A stretch of 17,600 nt of DNA, from positions 1 through 17,600 of the forward strand of contig JAQSXM010000015.1 in the NCBI GenBank assembly GCA_029256645.1, written 5' to 3'. This DNA is from Sporomusa sp. Lineage in GTDB: Bacteria > Bacillota_C > Negativicutes > Sporomusales > Sporomusaceae. Below the pieces are notes generated by a model that saw only the letters and a list, made by a program, of their open reading frames with translations, had not been told where the DNA came from and searched no databases. Shown here piece after piece: positions 1 to 8,382 of the stretch (position 1 is the stretch's first letter; every line of letters begins with the position of its first letter). Both the position numbers and the translations under genes were made by a program.

Positions 1-2
1 AT

Positions 3-44
3 TGTGAAGTATTAGGGGTACCGGACTTGATTAGGGGAGGATAA
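3..44 (+). CDS. possible 3' end of an upstream gene
   Basis: One frame is open from the window edge to a TAA at 42-44 and would encode a tail ending in LGVPDLIRGG. If real, its stop overlaps the ribosome binding site of the next gene, an arrangement seen twice elsewhere in this window (11142-12385 and 15324-16120). A second frame ends earlier, at TAG 13-15 (tail IVKY). Neither tail is long enough to recognise a family, so which one, if either, is the true upstream gene cannot be decided here. Confidence 0.25.
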   Translation, partial: CEVLGVPDLIRGG

Positions 45-47
45 ACT

Positions 48-692
48 ATGCTTAGCTCAGTTAGCATTAACGAATTTGCTGCTAAAATTTCTTCCGGTGA
101 TGTACCGCCAGGCGGGGGCAGCGCCGCTGCAATGTACGGGTTGACGGCGACTGCGCTCTTAGAACTGTCGATAAACCATTCATTGAACAGCCCTAAATTA
201 GTTGAACATCATGAGCTGTTAATTGCTAAACAGGCCGAATTGGCAAGACTGCACATTGAACTAGCCATTCTGATTGATCGCGATGCTTTAGCACTTAGGG
301 GTCTTTTAGCGGCGTCCGGGTTGCCCGAGCTGACGCCTGAAGCCAGGCAGTCCCGCGATGTAGCCCGGCAGAAGGCCTTGAAACAGGCCGCTGAAGTGCC
401 ACTGGAAACAGCCAGGGCTTGCCTTGAGGTCATTGAGATCGGTAAGGCGGTTGTTGACCGGGTAGATAAATTAGTTGTCAGTGATTTAATGACAGGCGCA
501 GCCGCCGCCCACGCTGGGATCACCGGCGGGTTGCTCAGTGCAGCGATCAACCTGAGCGAAATTCATGATGCGGCCCTGGTTAGCGCACTCAAGGGGCAGA
601 TATATCTGTTAAGAACAACGGCAGATGAGCTTAGAGGTGTTCTTGAGGATATCGTATATAGTAGTGAACCGTTTAGTGTGTTACGAGTATAA
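48..692 (+). CDS. fchA: formiminotransferase-cyclodeaminase-like protein / methenyl-THF cyclohydrolase (FchA type)
   Basis: A 214-residue protein of the FTCD_C (cyclodeaminase) family. Members either release ammonia from 5-formimino-tetrahydrofolate or hydrolyse 5,10-methenyl-tetrahydrofolate (FchA in anaerobes); both feed cytosolic one-carbon metabolism. Seen in the sequence: the family's N-terminal glycine-rich signature PPGGGSAAA at residues 20-28, an otherwise all-helical alanine-rich protein, a matching full length, and a second glycine/alanine-rich loop (MTGAAAAHAGITGG). A good ribosome binding site (GGGGAGG, 34-40) sets the ATG start. There is no histidine-utilisation gene nearby, so the folate cyclohydrolase role is preferred to histidine catabolism, but the family alone does not settle it. 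Transcription ends at the 716-756 hairpin. Confidence 0.8.
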   Translation: MLSSVSINEFAAKISSGDVPPGGGSAAAMYGLTATALLELSINHSLNSPKLVEHHELLIAKQAELARLHIELAILIDRDALALRGLLAASGLPELTPEARQSRDVARQKALKQAAEVPLETARACLEVIEIGKAVVDRVDKLVVSDLMTGAAAAHAGITGGLLSAAINLSEIHDAALVSALKGQIYLLRTTADELRGVLEDIVYSSEPFSVLRV

Positions 693-715
693 ATTACGGT
701 GGGTAATTATTAAGC

Positions 716-758
716 AAGACCCTGTATCCAGATACTTGTTTTGGATACAGGGTCTTTT
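716..758 (+). terminator. intrinsic terminator between fchA and tex, probably bidirectional
   Basis: A perfect 15-bp inverted repeat, AAGACCCTGTATCCA (716-730) against TGGATACAGGGTCTT (742-756), with an 11-nt loop and TTTT at 755-758. It lies between two convergent genes and ends two bases from the tex stop codon. The T run is good for + transcripts; the - side is followed by a weaker GCTTAATAATT tract. Confidence 0.85.
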
Positions 759-759
759 G

Positions 760-2934
760 CTACGCTTTTGGTACTTGTTTCAAACTCAGGCCAATACGCT
801 TGCGCTCTTCGTCCACACTAATTACCATTACCTCGATGATATCACCTACCGAGATTACATCAATGGGATGGCGGAAGGGCTTGTTGCTTAACTCAGAGCG
901 GTGGATGAGTCCGTTGATTTTAATGCCGATATCAACAAAGGCACCAAAATCGGTAACATTGTGGACTGTGCCCTTGACAATAGTGCCAGGGGTGATATCA
1001 GATAGTTTGACGATATTCTTGCGGGTTTGAGGAAGCGGAACATCTTCGCGCGGGTCGCGGCCAGGCTTGGCAAGTGCGGCAAGAATGTCGCGTACTGTCG
1101 GTTCTCCGGCGTTAAGCTCCAGAGCCATTTTTTTGGCATCGACTGTAGGGGCTGTCTGCTGTAGGGCAGTCAGCTTATTTCTATCTGACAAGTCTTTTAA
1201 TGTGAAGCCAAGATTCCCTAAGATGGCTTCTGCTAATGGGTATGATTCAGGGTGGACCGGTGTATTATCTAACGGATTGGCCGCCTGGGCAATCCGGAGG
1301 AAGCCGGCGCATTGGGTGAAAGCCGCCGGCCCCAGGCGGGCTACTTTTAAGAGCTCTTTACGGCTGGTAAAGGTACCTTTTTCCGTGCGGTAAGCCACAA
1401 TGTTCTTAGCAACACTGGCAGTTATGCCGGCAACATGGGTTAACAGCGCCGGCGAAGCTGTGTTGAGCTCAACGCCAACATGATTAACGCAGGATTCTAC
1501 AACATTAGTTAAAGTACCGCCCAGTTCTTTCTGATTTACATCATGCTGGTACTGGCCAACCCCGATTGACTTGGGATCAATCTTAACCAGCTCGGCCAGC
1601 GGGTCTTGAATCCTGCGGGCAATTGACACAGCGCCGCGGATTGTAACATCAAGGTCAGGCAATTCCTCTCTGGCCAGTTTAGAAGCTGAATAGACTGAAG
1701 CGCCGGCCTCATTGGCAATTATATAATGAACATTTAGATTGTGGGTGTTGATGAGTGTAGCGGCAAATTCCTCAGTTTCGTATGAGGCGGTACCATTGCC
1801 AATTGAAATAAGGGTTACGCCATGGGTTTTGATGGCCTCCAGGACTTTACCCGCTGATTCCTCGCGCTGGCGTTCACTCATGGTTAGATAGAGAGTACTA
1901 TATGTCAATACAGCCCCGGTAGGGCTGACAACAGCCATCTTGCAGCCAGTGCGGTAACCTGGATCAAGGCCCATTACCGTATGGCCGGCCAGTGGTGCCT
2001 GGAGGAGTAGTTGGCGGAGATTCAGTCCAAATACGCGGATGGCTTGTTTTTCGGCATTCTCTGTGAGCAGAGCACGGATTTCCCGGTCAAGTGCCGGGAA
2101 CAGCAGGCGCTTATAGCCATCGGCAATAGCGGCTCTGATGCTTTCATTAAATATTGAGTGGCCGGTGATAACCTTCTGGGCAATGAGATTGCTATTGGCT
2201 TCATGGTCAGCCAGTAGGTCGACCTTGAGAGTCCCTTTGCTTTCACCGCGGTTAACAGCCAGAATCCGGTGGGACGGTATGCGCTTAACAGGCTCCCGGT
2301 ACTCTTTGTACATAAGAAATTCGTTTGCATCGGCCTCGGGGGTCGCCAACTGGCTGGCGATCTCAGCTTTTTGCCAAAGTTCTTTACGGAGTGCCGCACG
2401 AATGCCGGCCTGCTCACTGACTGTTTCAGCAATAATGTCCTGCGCGCCGGCGAGAGCAAGCTCTGCAGTGGTAACATCCTGTTCAGCATTGATATAACCA
2501 CTGGCAATATCGAGGGGGGTACCAGTTGTCACCTGCTGGGACAACATCATGTCGGCCAGTGGCTCCAGGCCTTTTTCCCTGGCGATTTGGGCCCTGGTTC
2601 TTTTCTTGGGGCGGTAGGGAAGGTACAGATCTTCTAATTCCTGAAGCTTGACTGTCGACTGAATGGCTGCCGTTAGCTCAGGAGTCAATTTGCCCTGGGT
2701 TTCAATGCTGGCCAGGATTTCTTCCTGGCGCTTGAGCAGGTTTCTTAAGTATTGAGTACGTTCTTCCACTGTGCGAAGCTGCTCCTCGTCCAACTCACCG
2801 GTAGCCTCTTTGCGGTAGCGGGCAATAAAGGGGACCGTGTTGCCGTCATCCAACAAGGCCGTAGCTGCTGTGACCTGATGCGGTTTAACGCCTAGTTCAC
2901 GGGCAATAAGGGCAGGAATTTCAGTAATAAGCAT
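760..2934 (-). CDS. tex: Tex family RNA-binding transcription accessory protein
   Basis: Tex is a cytosolic nucleic-acid-binding protein related to Spt6, conserved across bacteria and implicated in transcription; its exact job is unsettled. The 724-residue length is typical. Order seen: helical N-terminus with the family segment LLDDGNTVPFIARYRKE; YqgF/RNase H-like domain from about residue 320 (VMGLDPGYRTG); helix-hairpin-helix region around 500-555 (VAGITASVAKNIVAYR); C-terminal S1 RNA-binding domain about 650-719 (GTVHNVTDFGAFVDIG). Start choice: an in-frame ATG at 2955 would add seven residues (MNKDGEH), but it has no ribosome binding site and would leave only about 12 nt of leader from the promoter at 2975-3003. 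The ATG at 2934 is preceded by AGATGGTGA, a 7/9 match to the anti-anti-SD. Monocistronic, convergent with fchA. Confidence 0.95.
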   Translation of the reverse strand: MLITEIPALIARELGVKPHQVTAATALLDDGNTVPFIARYRKEATGELDEEQLRTVEERTQYLRNLLKRQEEILASIETQGKLTPELTAAIQSTVKLQELEDLYLPYRPKKRTRAQIAREKGLEPLADMMLSQQVTTGTPLDIASGYINAEQDVTTAELALAGAQDIIAETVSEQAGIRAALRKELWQKAEIASQLATPEADANEFLMYKEYREPVKRIPSHRILAVNRGESKGTLKVDLLADHEANSNLIAQKVITGHSIFNESIRAAIADGYKRLLFPALDREIRALLTENAEKQAIRVFGLNLRQLLLQAPLAGHTVMGLDPGYRTGCKMAVVSPTGAVLTYSTLYLTMSERQREESAGKVLEAIKTHGVTLISIGNGTASYETEEFAATLINTHNLNVHYIIANEAGASVYSASKLAREELPDLDVTIRGAVSIARRIQDPLAELVKIDPKSIGVGQYQHDVNQKELGGTLTNVVESCVNHVGVELNTASPALLTHVAGITASVAKNIVAYRTEKGTFTSRKELLKVARLGPAAFTQCAGFLRIAQAANPLDNTPVHPESYPLAEAILGNLGFTLKDLSDRNKLTALQQTAPTVDAKKMALELNAGEPTVRDILAALAKPGRDPREDVPLPQTRKNIVKLSDITPGTIVKGTVHNVTDFGAFVDIGIKINGLIHRSELSNKPFRHPIDVISVGDIIEVMVISVDEERKRIGLSLKQVPKA

Positions 2935-2974
2935 ATGTTCACCATCTTTATTCATAAGTTATCTTAACCTTATT

Positions 2975-3003
2975 ATTATAATCAGTTTGCACAATTAGAA
3001 CAA
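2975..3003 (-). promoter_or_regulatory. sigma-A-type promoter for tex
   Basis: On the minus strand a perfect -10 TATAAT (2975-2980) sits 17 bp from a partial -35 TTGTTC (2998-3003). The predicted start of transcription, about 2968, gives a leader of about 34 nt to the ATG at 2934. Confidence 0.55.
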
Positions 3004-3050
3004 TACAAACAGGATAAGATTAGGGTAAAAGGGTTATTTTTCAATTGTGC
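2989..3050. repeat. spaced inverted repeat GCACAATT / AATTGTGC in the tex-MATE divergent region
   Basis: Perfect 8-bp arms at 2989-2996 and 3043-3050, with centres 54 bp apart (about five helical turns). The left arm lies in the tex promoter spacer. This could be a pair of operator half-sites for a looping or tandem-binding regulator, or chance in an AT-rich region. Confidence 0.3.
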
Positions 3051-3090
3051 CGAAAGTATAGGATAAGGTTGTACAGGGGGACTAAGGCTC

Positions 3091-4416
3091 GTGATTCTAT
3101 CGATTAATCAATATATGCGCAGGCAGATTATTAAACTTGCCTGGCCGGTTATTTTTGAAGGTGTTGGTATTATGGCGGTGAATGTGTTTGTTACCGCCAT
3201 GGTCGGGCAGCTGGGGGCTGTTCCGTTGGCTGCCGTTGGTTTGGCGATGATGATACAATTCTCGGCTGCTATGGTATTTGCTGCTGCCGGTACCGGTGCA
3301 GCAGCCCTTGTTGCCCGTGAGACCGGGGCAGGACGTTGGCAGGATGTCCGGTATGTAACTGGTCAGGCGATCCTGCTGGGGGCCGTATTTGGTGTTATGC
3401 TGGCAGGCATTGGACAGCTGGCGGCTGACCGGGTATTGGCTTTGACTGCGGCTGAGCCGGCGGTGGCCGAATTAGCTGCCGGCTTAGTGAAGATTATGTA
3501 TATGTTTACACCCTTTTATTTAGTGATGTCTATTGCCAACGCCGCGTTACGCGGTATGGGTAAGACAAAGACCGCTTTTTATATTACTATTTTTAGTAAT
3601 ACCATGGCCCTGATCATATCATACCTCTTCATTTTTGGACAAGGTGTGCCGTTGCTTGGAGTTTATGGTGCAGCCTGGGGACTGGGGCTTTCGCAACTGG
3701 CGGGTGGGGTGGTGGCATTACTGGTGCTTAGCCGTCTTAGCACTGTTCGTTTATCCTGGCGGCACATACTAACCCTTCAAAAATCAACGATTATCCGCAT
3801 TCTGGACATCAGTGTACCGGCTGCTTTTGAACAGATGGCTATGCAGGGGGGGCGCCTGGTCTTTACTTTTATGCTGGCCGGGGTGGGGGCGGTACAGTTT
3901 GCCGGTCACCAAATCGCTCTGCAGATTGAATCAATGTCATTTATGCCTGGCTTTGGGTTCGCGGTGGCCTCAATGACACTTGTCGGTCAGTATTTGGGCA
4001 AAGGAATGCCGCACCGGGCGATTCAGTATGCCTGGTTAACTAATAAGATTGCTTTTTGGAGTATGGCAGTTATGGGCGGCATTATCTTTTTGTTTGCAAA
4101 ACCGCTGACCGCTTTTTTCATCGACGATCCGCAGGTCGTTTACTGGGGTTCGTTATGTGTTATGATTGCAGTATTGGAGCAGCCAACCCTTGCGCTCTGC
4201 TTTGTTCTGGGAGGGGCTCTCCGCGGTGCCGGCGACACGCGCTGGCCGATGTATGTAACGACAACCGGGGTGTGGCTGATTCGCCTGCCGCTGGTGTATC
4301 TGTTTATTACTGTATGGGACTGTGACATTATCGCTGCCTGGTATATTACAGCCGGAGATTTTTTATTCAGGAGCGTCATTCTGTGGCGGCGTTTTGCCTC
4401 CCGAAAGTGGTTGTGA
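3091..4416 (+). CDS. MATE family efflux transporter
   Basis: A 441-residue polytopic membrane protein of the multidrug and toxic compound extrusion family, which exports cationic or other organic compounds by Na+ or H+ antiport across the cytoplasmic membrane. Seen: about 12 hydrophobic segments in two homologous halves. The first half opens with IIKLAWPVIFEGVGIMAVN and contains NAALRGMGKTKTAFYITI. The second contains FAGHQIALQIESMSFMPGFGF and GGALRGAGDTRWPMYVT; the paired LRGxGxT motifs, one per half, are typical of the family. The start is GTG, chosen because AGGGGGAC (3075-3082) lies eight bases upstream; an ATG at 3115 (MRRQIIK) is a possible alternative. No adjacent MarR or TetR regulator is present, so the substrate cannot be inferred. 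Confidence 0.92.
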   Translation: MILSINQYMRRQIIKLAWPVIFEGVGIMAVNVFVTAMVGQLGAVPLAAVGLAMMIQFSAAMVFAAAGTGAAALVARETGAGRWQDVRYVTGQAILLGAVFGVMLAGIGQLAADRVLALTAAEPAVAELAAGLVKIMYMFTPFYLVMSIANAALRGMGKTKTAFYITIFSNTMALIISYLFIFGQGVPLLGVYGAAWGLGLSQLAGGVVALLVLSRLSTVRLSWRHILTLQKSTIIRILDISVPAAFEQMAMQGGRLVFTFMLAGVGAVQFAGHQIALQIESMSFMPGFGFAVASMTLVGQYLGKGMPHRAIQYAWLTNKIAFWSMAVMGGIIFLFAKPLTAFFIDDPQVVYWGSLCVMIAVLEQPTLALCFVLGGALRGAGDTRWPMYVTTTGVWLIRLPLVYLFITVWDCDIIAAWYITAGDFLFRSVILWRRFASRKWL

Positions 4417-4422
4417 ACTAAG

Positions 4423-4454
4423 AAACGTCACGCATTAAATTCGCGTGACGTTTT
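4423..4454. terminator. bidirectional terminator between MATE gene and HD-GYP gene
   Basis: A perfect 11-bp inverted repeat, AAACGTCACGC (4423-4433) and GCGTGACGTTT (4443-4453), with a 9-nt loop. It separates two convergent genes whose stops lie 7 and 3 bases away. The T tract on the + side is short (TTTT). Confidence 0.75.
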
Positions 4455-4455
4455 G

Positions 4456-5502
4456 TTATTCTGCAATAACTTCAGCAATGGCAATGTTTGGCTTTAAAGC
4501 CAAATCAATTAGGTGGCCTGTGGCAGTAAGGCATCCAGGATGCACCTTTTGTTTAGCAATCTCCACGGTGGGGGTAGCCGCAAAGCGGACTTTGTTTTTT
4601 ACGACATAAGCCAGTTGTCTGGTCGTAAGCCGGACCAGACTACCTACCGGATAGAGCGGAGTGGTATGAAAAAAAGCGCGTAACAGATACATGTCAAACT
4701 GCGTATTCCCGTTTTTCAGCATCTCCTCGGCAATGGTGTGGCGCGGTGCACCGGTCACGCTAGCAGCAGTCATGGCATTATCAAAGTAATTAGCAATCGC
4801 CACAAGCCGTGAAAGCGGGTGAATCTCTTTGCCTGCCAAACCGGAAGGATAACCCTGGCCATCATAGCGTTCGTGGTGTTCGGACGCTATGCGGGCAGCA
4901 ATTGAGCCAATCTTATTCTTTAATAAAAGCTGTTGTCCGTAAATGGGGTGCAAGCGTTCCTGATCAGATGCCAGGCCACTCAGAGTGGGGACAACAGACT
5001 TGCCTAAATCATGAAAAAGAGCTCCTAACGCCAGATCTAATAGTACCGGCCGCGGCAGCTTAATATAAAGCCCTGTTGCTACTGCCATTAAGCATACATT
5101 AACAGCATGCCCAATCTCATCAGCAGTAGGCTGGCGGACCTGGATATTAACAATATGAGCCAGCTTCTTTTCTGTTTCGTCAATCATTTGGCCTGCGGCT
5201 AACTGTATTTGTTTGATATATACTGTATTAAGGCCGGAGTTTATGATCTCATGGCTTTTTTTGTTGAATAGTGAGCGAAAGCAAATACTTAGCTCTTCTC
5301 TGGTTTCCGGGGCAACTATCGTGATTTTCTTTAGTTCAGCGGCATAGGGATCATAAATGGGAATCGTGTTCATTCCCATTTGTTTAAGACGGATCAGATA
5401 GTATTCAGTAAGGGCAATGCCTTGTTCTAAAAGCAGATTGCCCCTGTCATCAACAATATCGCGTGCCAGCACCATGCCAGCTTTTACCTCGCTGATAAGC
5501 AT
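4456..5502 (-). CDS. HD-GYP domain protein (cyclic-di-GMP phosphodiesterase family)
   Basis: A 348-residue cytosolic protein with no membrane segment. HD-GYP enzymes hydrolyse cyclic-di-GMP using a two- or three-metal centre. Seen: an N-terminal module of about 110 residues starting LISEVKAGMVLARDIVDDRGNLLL, common in Firmicutes HD-GYP proteins; then His132, the HD pair in HDLGK (164-168), His185 in HPIYG, His209-His210 and the GYP motif DGQGYP (214-219). The later family motif, usually ADxYDA, reads ANYFDN (237-242), so the last aspartate metal ligand appears to be Asn238; activity may be altered. The start is fixed by AAGGAGG (5511-5517 on the minus strand), eight bases upstream. It is divergent from a diguanylate cyclase gene, which suggests a shared signalling circuit. 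Confidence 0.88.
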   Translation of the reverse strand: MLISEVKAGMVLARDIVDDRGNLLLEQGIALTEYYLIRLKQMGMNTIPIYDPYAAELKKITIVAPETREELSICFRSLFNKKSHEIINSGLNTVYIKQIQLAAGQMIDETEKKLAHIVNIQVRQPTADEIGHAVNVCLMAVATGLYIKLPRPVLLDLALGALFHDLGKSVVPTLSGLASDQERLHPIYGQQLLLKNKIGSIAARIASEHHERYDGQGYPSGLAGKEIHPLSRLVAIANYFDNAMTAASVTGAPRHTIAEEMLKNGNTQFDMYLLRAFFHTTPLYPVGSLVRLTTRQLAYVVKNKVRFAATPTVEIAKQKVHPGCLTATGHLIDLALKPNIAIAEVIAE

Positions 5503-5531
5503 AAGGCAGCCCTCCTTATCTTGTTACCATT

Positions 5532-5537
5532 ATTATA
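5532..5537 (-). promoter_or_regulatory. possible -10 element for the HD-GYP gene
   Basis: A perfect TATAAT on the minus strand, 30 bases before the start codon and properly placed relative to the AAGGAGG site. No convincing -35 is visible (best is TTTCAT at 17 bp). The same AT-rich stretch could also hold a rightward promoter, TTGTTA (5521-5526) N18 TATATT (5545-5550), for the cyclase gene. Confidence 0.35.
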
Positions 5538-5564
5538 CATAATATATATTAGAAATGAAATATT

Positions 5565-5592
5565 CTAAAGTCCTGGTTATGTGGGACTTTAG
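5565..5592. promoter_or_regulatory. dyad CTAAAGTCC / GGACTTTAG upstream of the diguanylate cyclase
   Basis: Perfect 9-bp arms at 5565-5573 and 5584-5592 around a 10-nt loop, in the 190-bp region between the divergent HD-GYP and GGDEF genes. No T run follows on the + strand, so it is not an ordinary terminator. It may be an operator or a hairpin in the cyclase leader. The rest of this region is AT-rich and holds nothing else I can name. Confidence 0.45.
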
Positions 5593-5692
5593 TCTGATAT
5601 CTAGACATAAAGCACATAGGGATTTGTTATGCATATTATGTTAGTAGGAGCGTTGGTGAATAGTGACTCTAGCCAAAAGGGGGGGATAAAGG

Positions 5693-8074
5693 ATGTCGCT
5701 TTTAGTAACTACGCTGAAGGCTAATGTTTATTTGGCGGCACTTACGTCAGTGTTATTTGGGATATTAGGCTTAGTGTCCTGGATGCCGCGCCTGTTTTAT
5801 ATGGTATACCCTGAGGATGTTTACCTTATTATGCATACAATTGCCGAGGTCAGTTGTCTGGCAATCGGGTTATGCGTGTTTACGGTAGTGTGGTATAGCT
5901 GGCCTCAAACAAAAAACAGCCGTGACCTGGTCATCGCTATCGTGTTTTTGGCTGTTGGCCTGTTGGATTTCGCGCATCTGCTGTCTTACAGAGGTATGCC
6001 GGATTTTATTACTGTCAACAGTGAAAATAAGGCGTCACTGTACTGGATTATCAGCCGTCTGCTTGGAAGTATTGGATTATTAGTGGCCGTGTATATCCCC
6101 CGGCATAGTAAGAATCCGGTTTTCCACCGGTTATATCTCCTGACGGTTACCGTAACGGTTAGTCTTAGCCTTATCTTGTTTGTAGTACTATTTGAAAGTG
6201 CTTTGCTACCAATGTTTAGGCCTGATCTAGGGCAGACGATCGAGAAAATCGCCCTTGAATATGTTGCTATGTTGTTAAACCTGCTAGCAATTTATTTGTA
6301 CGGTTACCGCAATCCGTCACAGCAGTCAGTATTCTTGTTACGAGTCAGCCTGGTATTTAGCTTTGTGGGTGGCATGGCCTTTACTTTGTATTCAAGTGCG
6401 TACGATAGTTTTAACCTGATTGGTCATGTCTACAAAGTCTTTGCCTATTATTGTATCTTGCAATCCCTTTTACAAACCTCCCTTTTACGTCCGTACATGC
6501 GTATTTCCCGCCTAAACCGCGCTTTAAGGAATATGGTGTCAGAAAACCTGTGTCTATATAAAGAAACCAAGGATAGTGAACGGATATTGCAGCAAGCCTT
6601 TATTCAACTGGGGGCGACCTTGGCCACTAAAAATGATCTTGATGCCATGCTGCAACAGGTTGTAACGGCTACCGGCACAGTGTTTCAATGCGATCATGTT
6701 TACCTGGCGCTGGCTGAGAATAATACGCTAAAAATCATGGCCTATATCAGTAGTTTCAAGCCACCGGAAAAAATTCAGACCGATAAAAGCTTTATGGGTA
6801 AGGTATTTACGGAAAAGAAACCGGTAGTTATTGACAATATTGATAACCTGCCTGAGCGCATCATTGATGCCATTCGGCAAGCCGGGCTAAAATCAATGGT
6901 TGGCGCACCCATCAGGCACAATGGGGACGTCATTGGTGTACTTGAAATATTTTCTCGCAAAGAACGGGGTTTTACACAGCATGATGCCCAGTTTCTCAGC
7001 GTGTTTTCTCATCATGCTGGTGAAGCGATTAAAAATGCCCGTGCTTACGAGACAACGGTGGAAAACTTTGCTGAGCTTAGTCTAATGTACGATATTGTCA
7101 AAGAGTTAGCCAGCCTGCAGTCGCCAGCAAGTATTTTAACTAAAGTCGCTGAAAAACTCTATAATCTATTCTCGGCCAATGGTGCTGTAGCTTTCATCAT
7201 GCATCACCGGGATGACGGTATTCATACCGAGCCGGTGTTTGATACTGGTTTTGAACAAAAAGAGATTGATCATATGCAAAGGGTTTTTTCTGACAGCAAA
7301 ACATCCTGGCCCTGGAGTGGGCTGAGTTCTATGGATGATACGGCTGCCGGCGAGAATAAGCACGGCCTGATTACTATGTCAGTATTTATGGTGAGGCGCC
7401 TCAATATTTTACCCCTACTGGCCAGCGGTAAATTACAGGGATTGATTGTGCTTGGTTGGAATAACACTAAACAGGAAATTCCGCCAGGCAAAGAACTGGC
7501 TCTTAGTACAATTGCCAGTCAGACTGCGATTGGTCTTGAACGAGCCTACCTTTATGAACACTTCCAGGCTTTGGCCCTGACTGACCCGCTTACCCGTTTG
7601 GGTAACCGCCGTCAGTTAGACATCTATCTTGAGCGCGAAATCAGCCGGACGCTCACCTATCATCGCCCGCTTAGTCTTATTATGCTGGATATCGACTTTT
7701 TCAAGAAGGTTAATGACACCTGGGGGCATTTGGCCGGTGATGTTATTCTGCAAAGCCTGGGCGCTATGGTTAAGGAGCGCTTCCGCCTGACTGATATGAG
7801 TGCACGGTATGGTGGCGAAGAATTTGCGGTTGTTTTACCAGAAACTTGCCTTACTGAAGCGGCTGTTCTGGCTGAGAATTTCCGGCAGCATATTGAAGAG
7901 ACTAAGTTTGCGGTGGATTCAGATGTCATCACCATTACGATCAGCCTCGGGGTGGCAACCTTTGAAAGCCATACCGACTGGGAAACCCCTAAGACCAGTC
8001 TGATCGACGCCGCTGATCAGGCACTGTATCGGGCAAAACAGTCAGGTCGGAATCGCGTTGAGTGTCATCGTTAA
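5693..8074 (+). CDS. membrane diguanylate cyclase, MASE3-GAF-GAF-GGDEF
   Basis: A 793-residue sensor enzyme predicted to make cyclic-di-GMP from two GTP at the inner face of the cytoplasmic membrane. Domains in order: an integral-membrane sensor (about 1-265, seven to eight helices, with LLDFAHLLSYRGMPDF resembling MASE3); a short helical linker; GAF 1 (about 306-452); a more divergent GAF-like domain (about 458-622); and GGDEF (628-793). The active-site loop is GGEEF (707-711), the metal/GTP residues LDIDFFKKVND are present, and the product-inhibition I-site RLTD (698-701) is correctly spaced, so the enzyme looks active and feedback-controlled. The ATG follows an AGGGGGGG site (5679-5686). 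The ligand is unknown. It is divergent from the HD-GYP gene. No terminator is apparent before the coat genes. Confidence 0.92.
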   Translation: MSLLVTTLKANVYLAALTSVLFGILGLVSWMPRLFYMVYPEDVYLIMHTIAEVSCLAIGLCVFTVVWYSWPQTKNSRDLVIAIVFLAVGLLDFAHLLSYRGMPDFITVNSENKASLYWIISRLLGSIGLLVAVYIPRHSKNPVFHRLYLLTVTVTVSLSLILFVVLFESALLPMFRPDLGQTIEKIALEYVAMLLNLLAIYLYGYRNPSQQSVFLLRVSLVFSFVGGMAFTLYSSAYDSFNLIGHVYKVFAYYCILQSLLQTSLLRPYMRISRLNRALRNMVSENLCLYKETKDSERILQQAFIQLGATLATKNDLDAMLQQVVTATGTVFQCDHVYLALAENNTLKIMAYISSFKPPEKIQTDKSFMGKVFTEKKPVVIDNIDNLPERIIDAIRQAGLKSMVGAPIRHNGDVIGVLEIFSRKERGFTQHDAQFLSVFSHHAGEAIKNARAYETTVENFAELSLMYDIVKELASLQSPASILTKVAEKLYNLFSANGAVAFIMHHRDDGIHTEPVFDTGFEQKEIDHMQRVFSDSKTSWPWSGLSSMDDTAAGENKHGLITMSVFMVRRLNILPLLASGKLQGLIVLGWNNTKQEIPPGKELALSTIASQTAIGLERAYLYEHFQALALTDPLTRLGNRRQLDIYLEREISRTLTYHRPLSLIMLDIDFFKKVNDTWGHLAGDVILQSLGAMVKERFRLTDMSARYGGEEFAVVLPETCLTEAAVLAENFRQHIEETKFAVDSDVITITISLGVATFESHTDWETPKTSLIDAADQALYRAKQSGRNRVECHR

Positions 8075-8168
8075 TGAGTAATGCAAGCCCAAATAATACC
8101 CGAAAAGAGAATAATTGGCGCAAGACCTACGCATGCTAGGTACGATAAAGCGAAAGGAGGGATCACCT

Positions 8169-8366
8169 GTGTTATCATCAAAAGAACTGATGCACTTGGA
8201 AGACTTCCTGGGCATGGAACAAAACTGCGCCAAGACCATGAATTTCTTTGCCAGCAATGTACAGGATGCCCAGGCTAAGCAGCTGTTTCAACAGCTTGCC
8301 CAAAAAAGCCAGCAGCATTTCCAGACTGTGAGCAAGCATTTAAACGCCGGACAAAACTTACAATAA
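8169..8366 (+). CDS. small CotF-like spore coat family protein
   Basis: A 65-residue soluble protein starting VLSSKELMHLEDFLGMEQ, predicted as a helical hairpin rich in Gln. It resembles the short coat proteins found next to CotF-type genes in clostridia and Negativicutes, which carry one ferritin-like helix pair (LEDxLGxEQ ... LQQLxxxHQQxF). The GTG start is chosen because AAAGGAGG (8153-8160) lies eight bases upstream; longer readings from ATG 8115 have no ribosome binding site and read through this one. A 16-nt gap separates it from the next coat gene, so the two are probably co-transcribed late in sporulation. I could not see a convincing sigma-E, -G or -K promoter in 8075-8152. The coat role is from resemblance only. 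Confidence 0.75.
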   Translation: MLSSKELMHLEDFLGMEQNCAKTMNFFASNVQDAQAKQLFQQLAQKSQQHFQTVSKHLNAGQNLQ

Positions 8367-8382
8367 TTGAGGTGAAAGCACT

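Noticed and set aside
2022..2507. A 161-codon minus-strand open frame overlapping tex in another frame
   Set aside because: It lies inside tex, whose domains are continuous through this region; the alternative product has no recognisable features.
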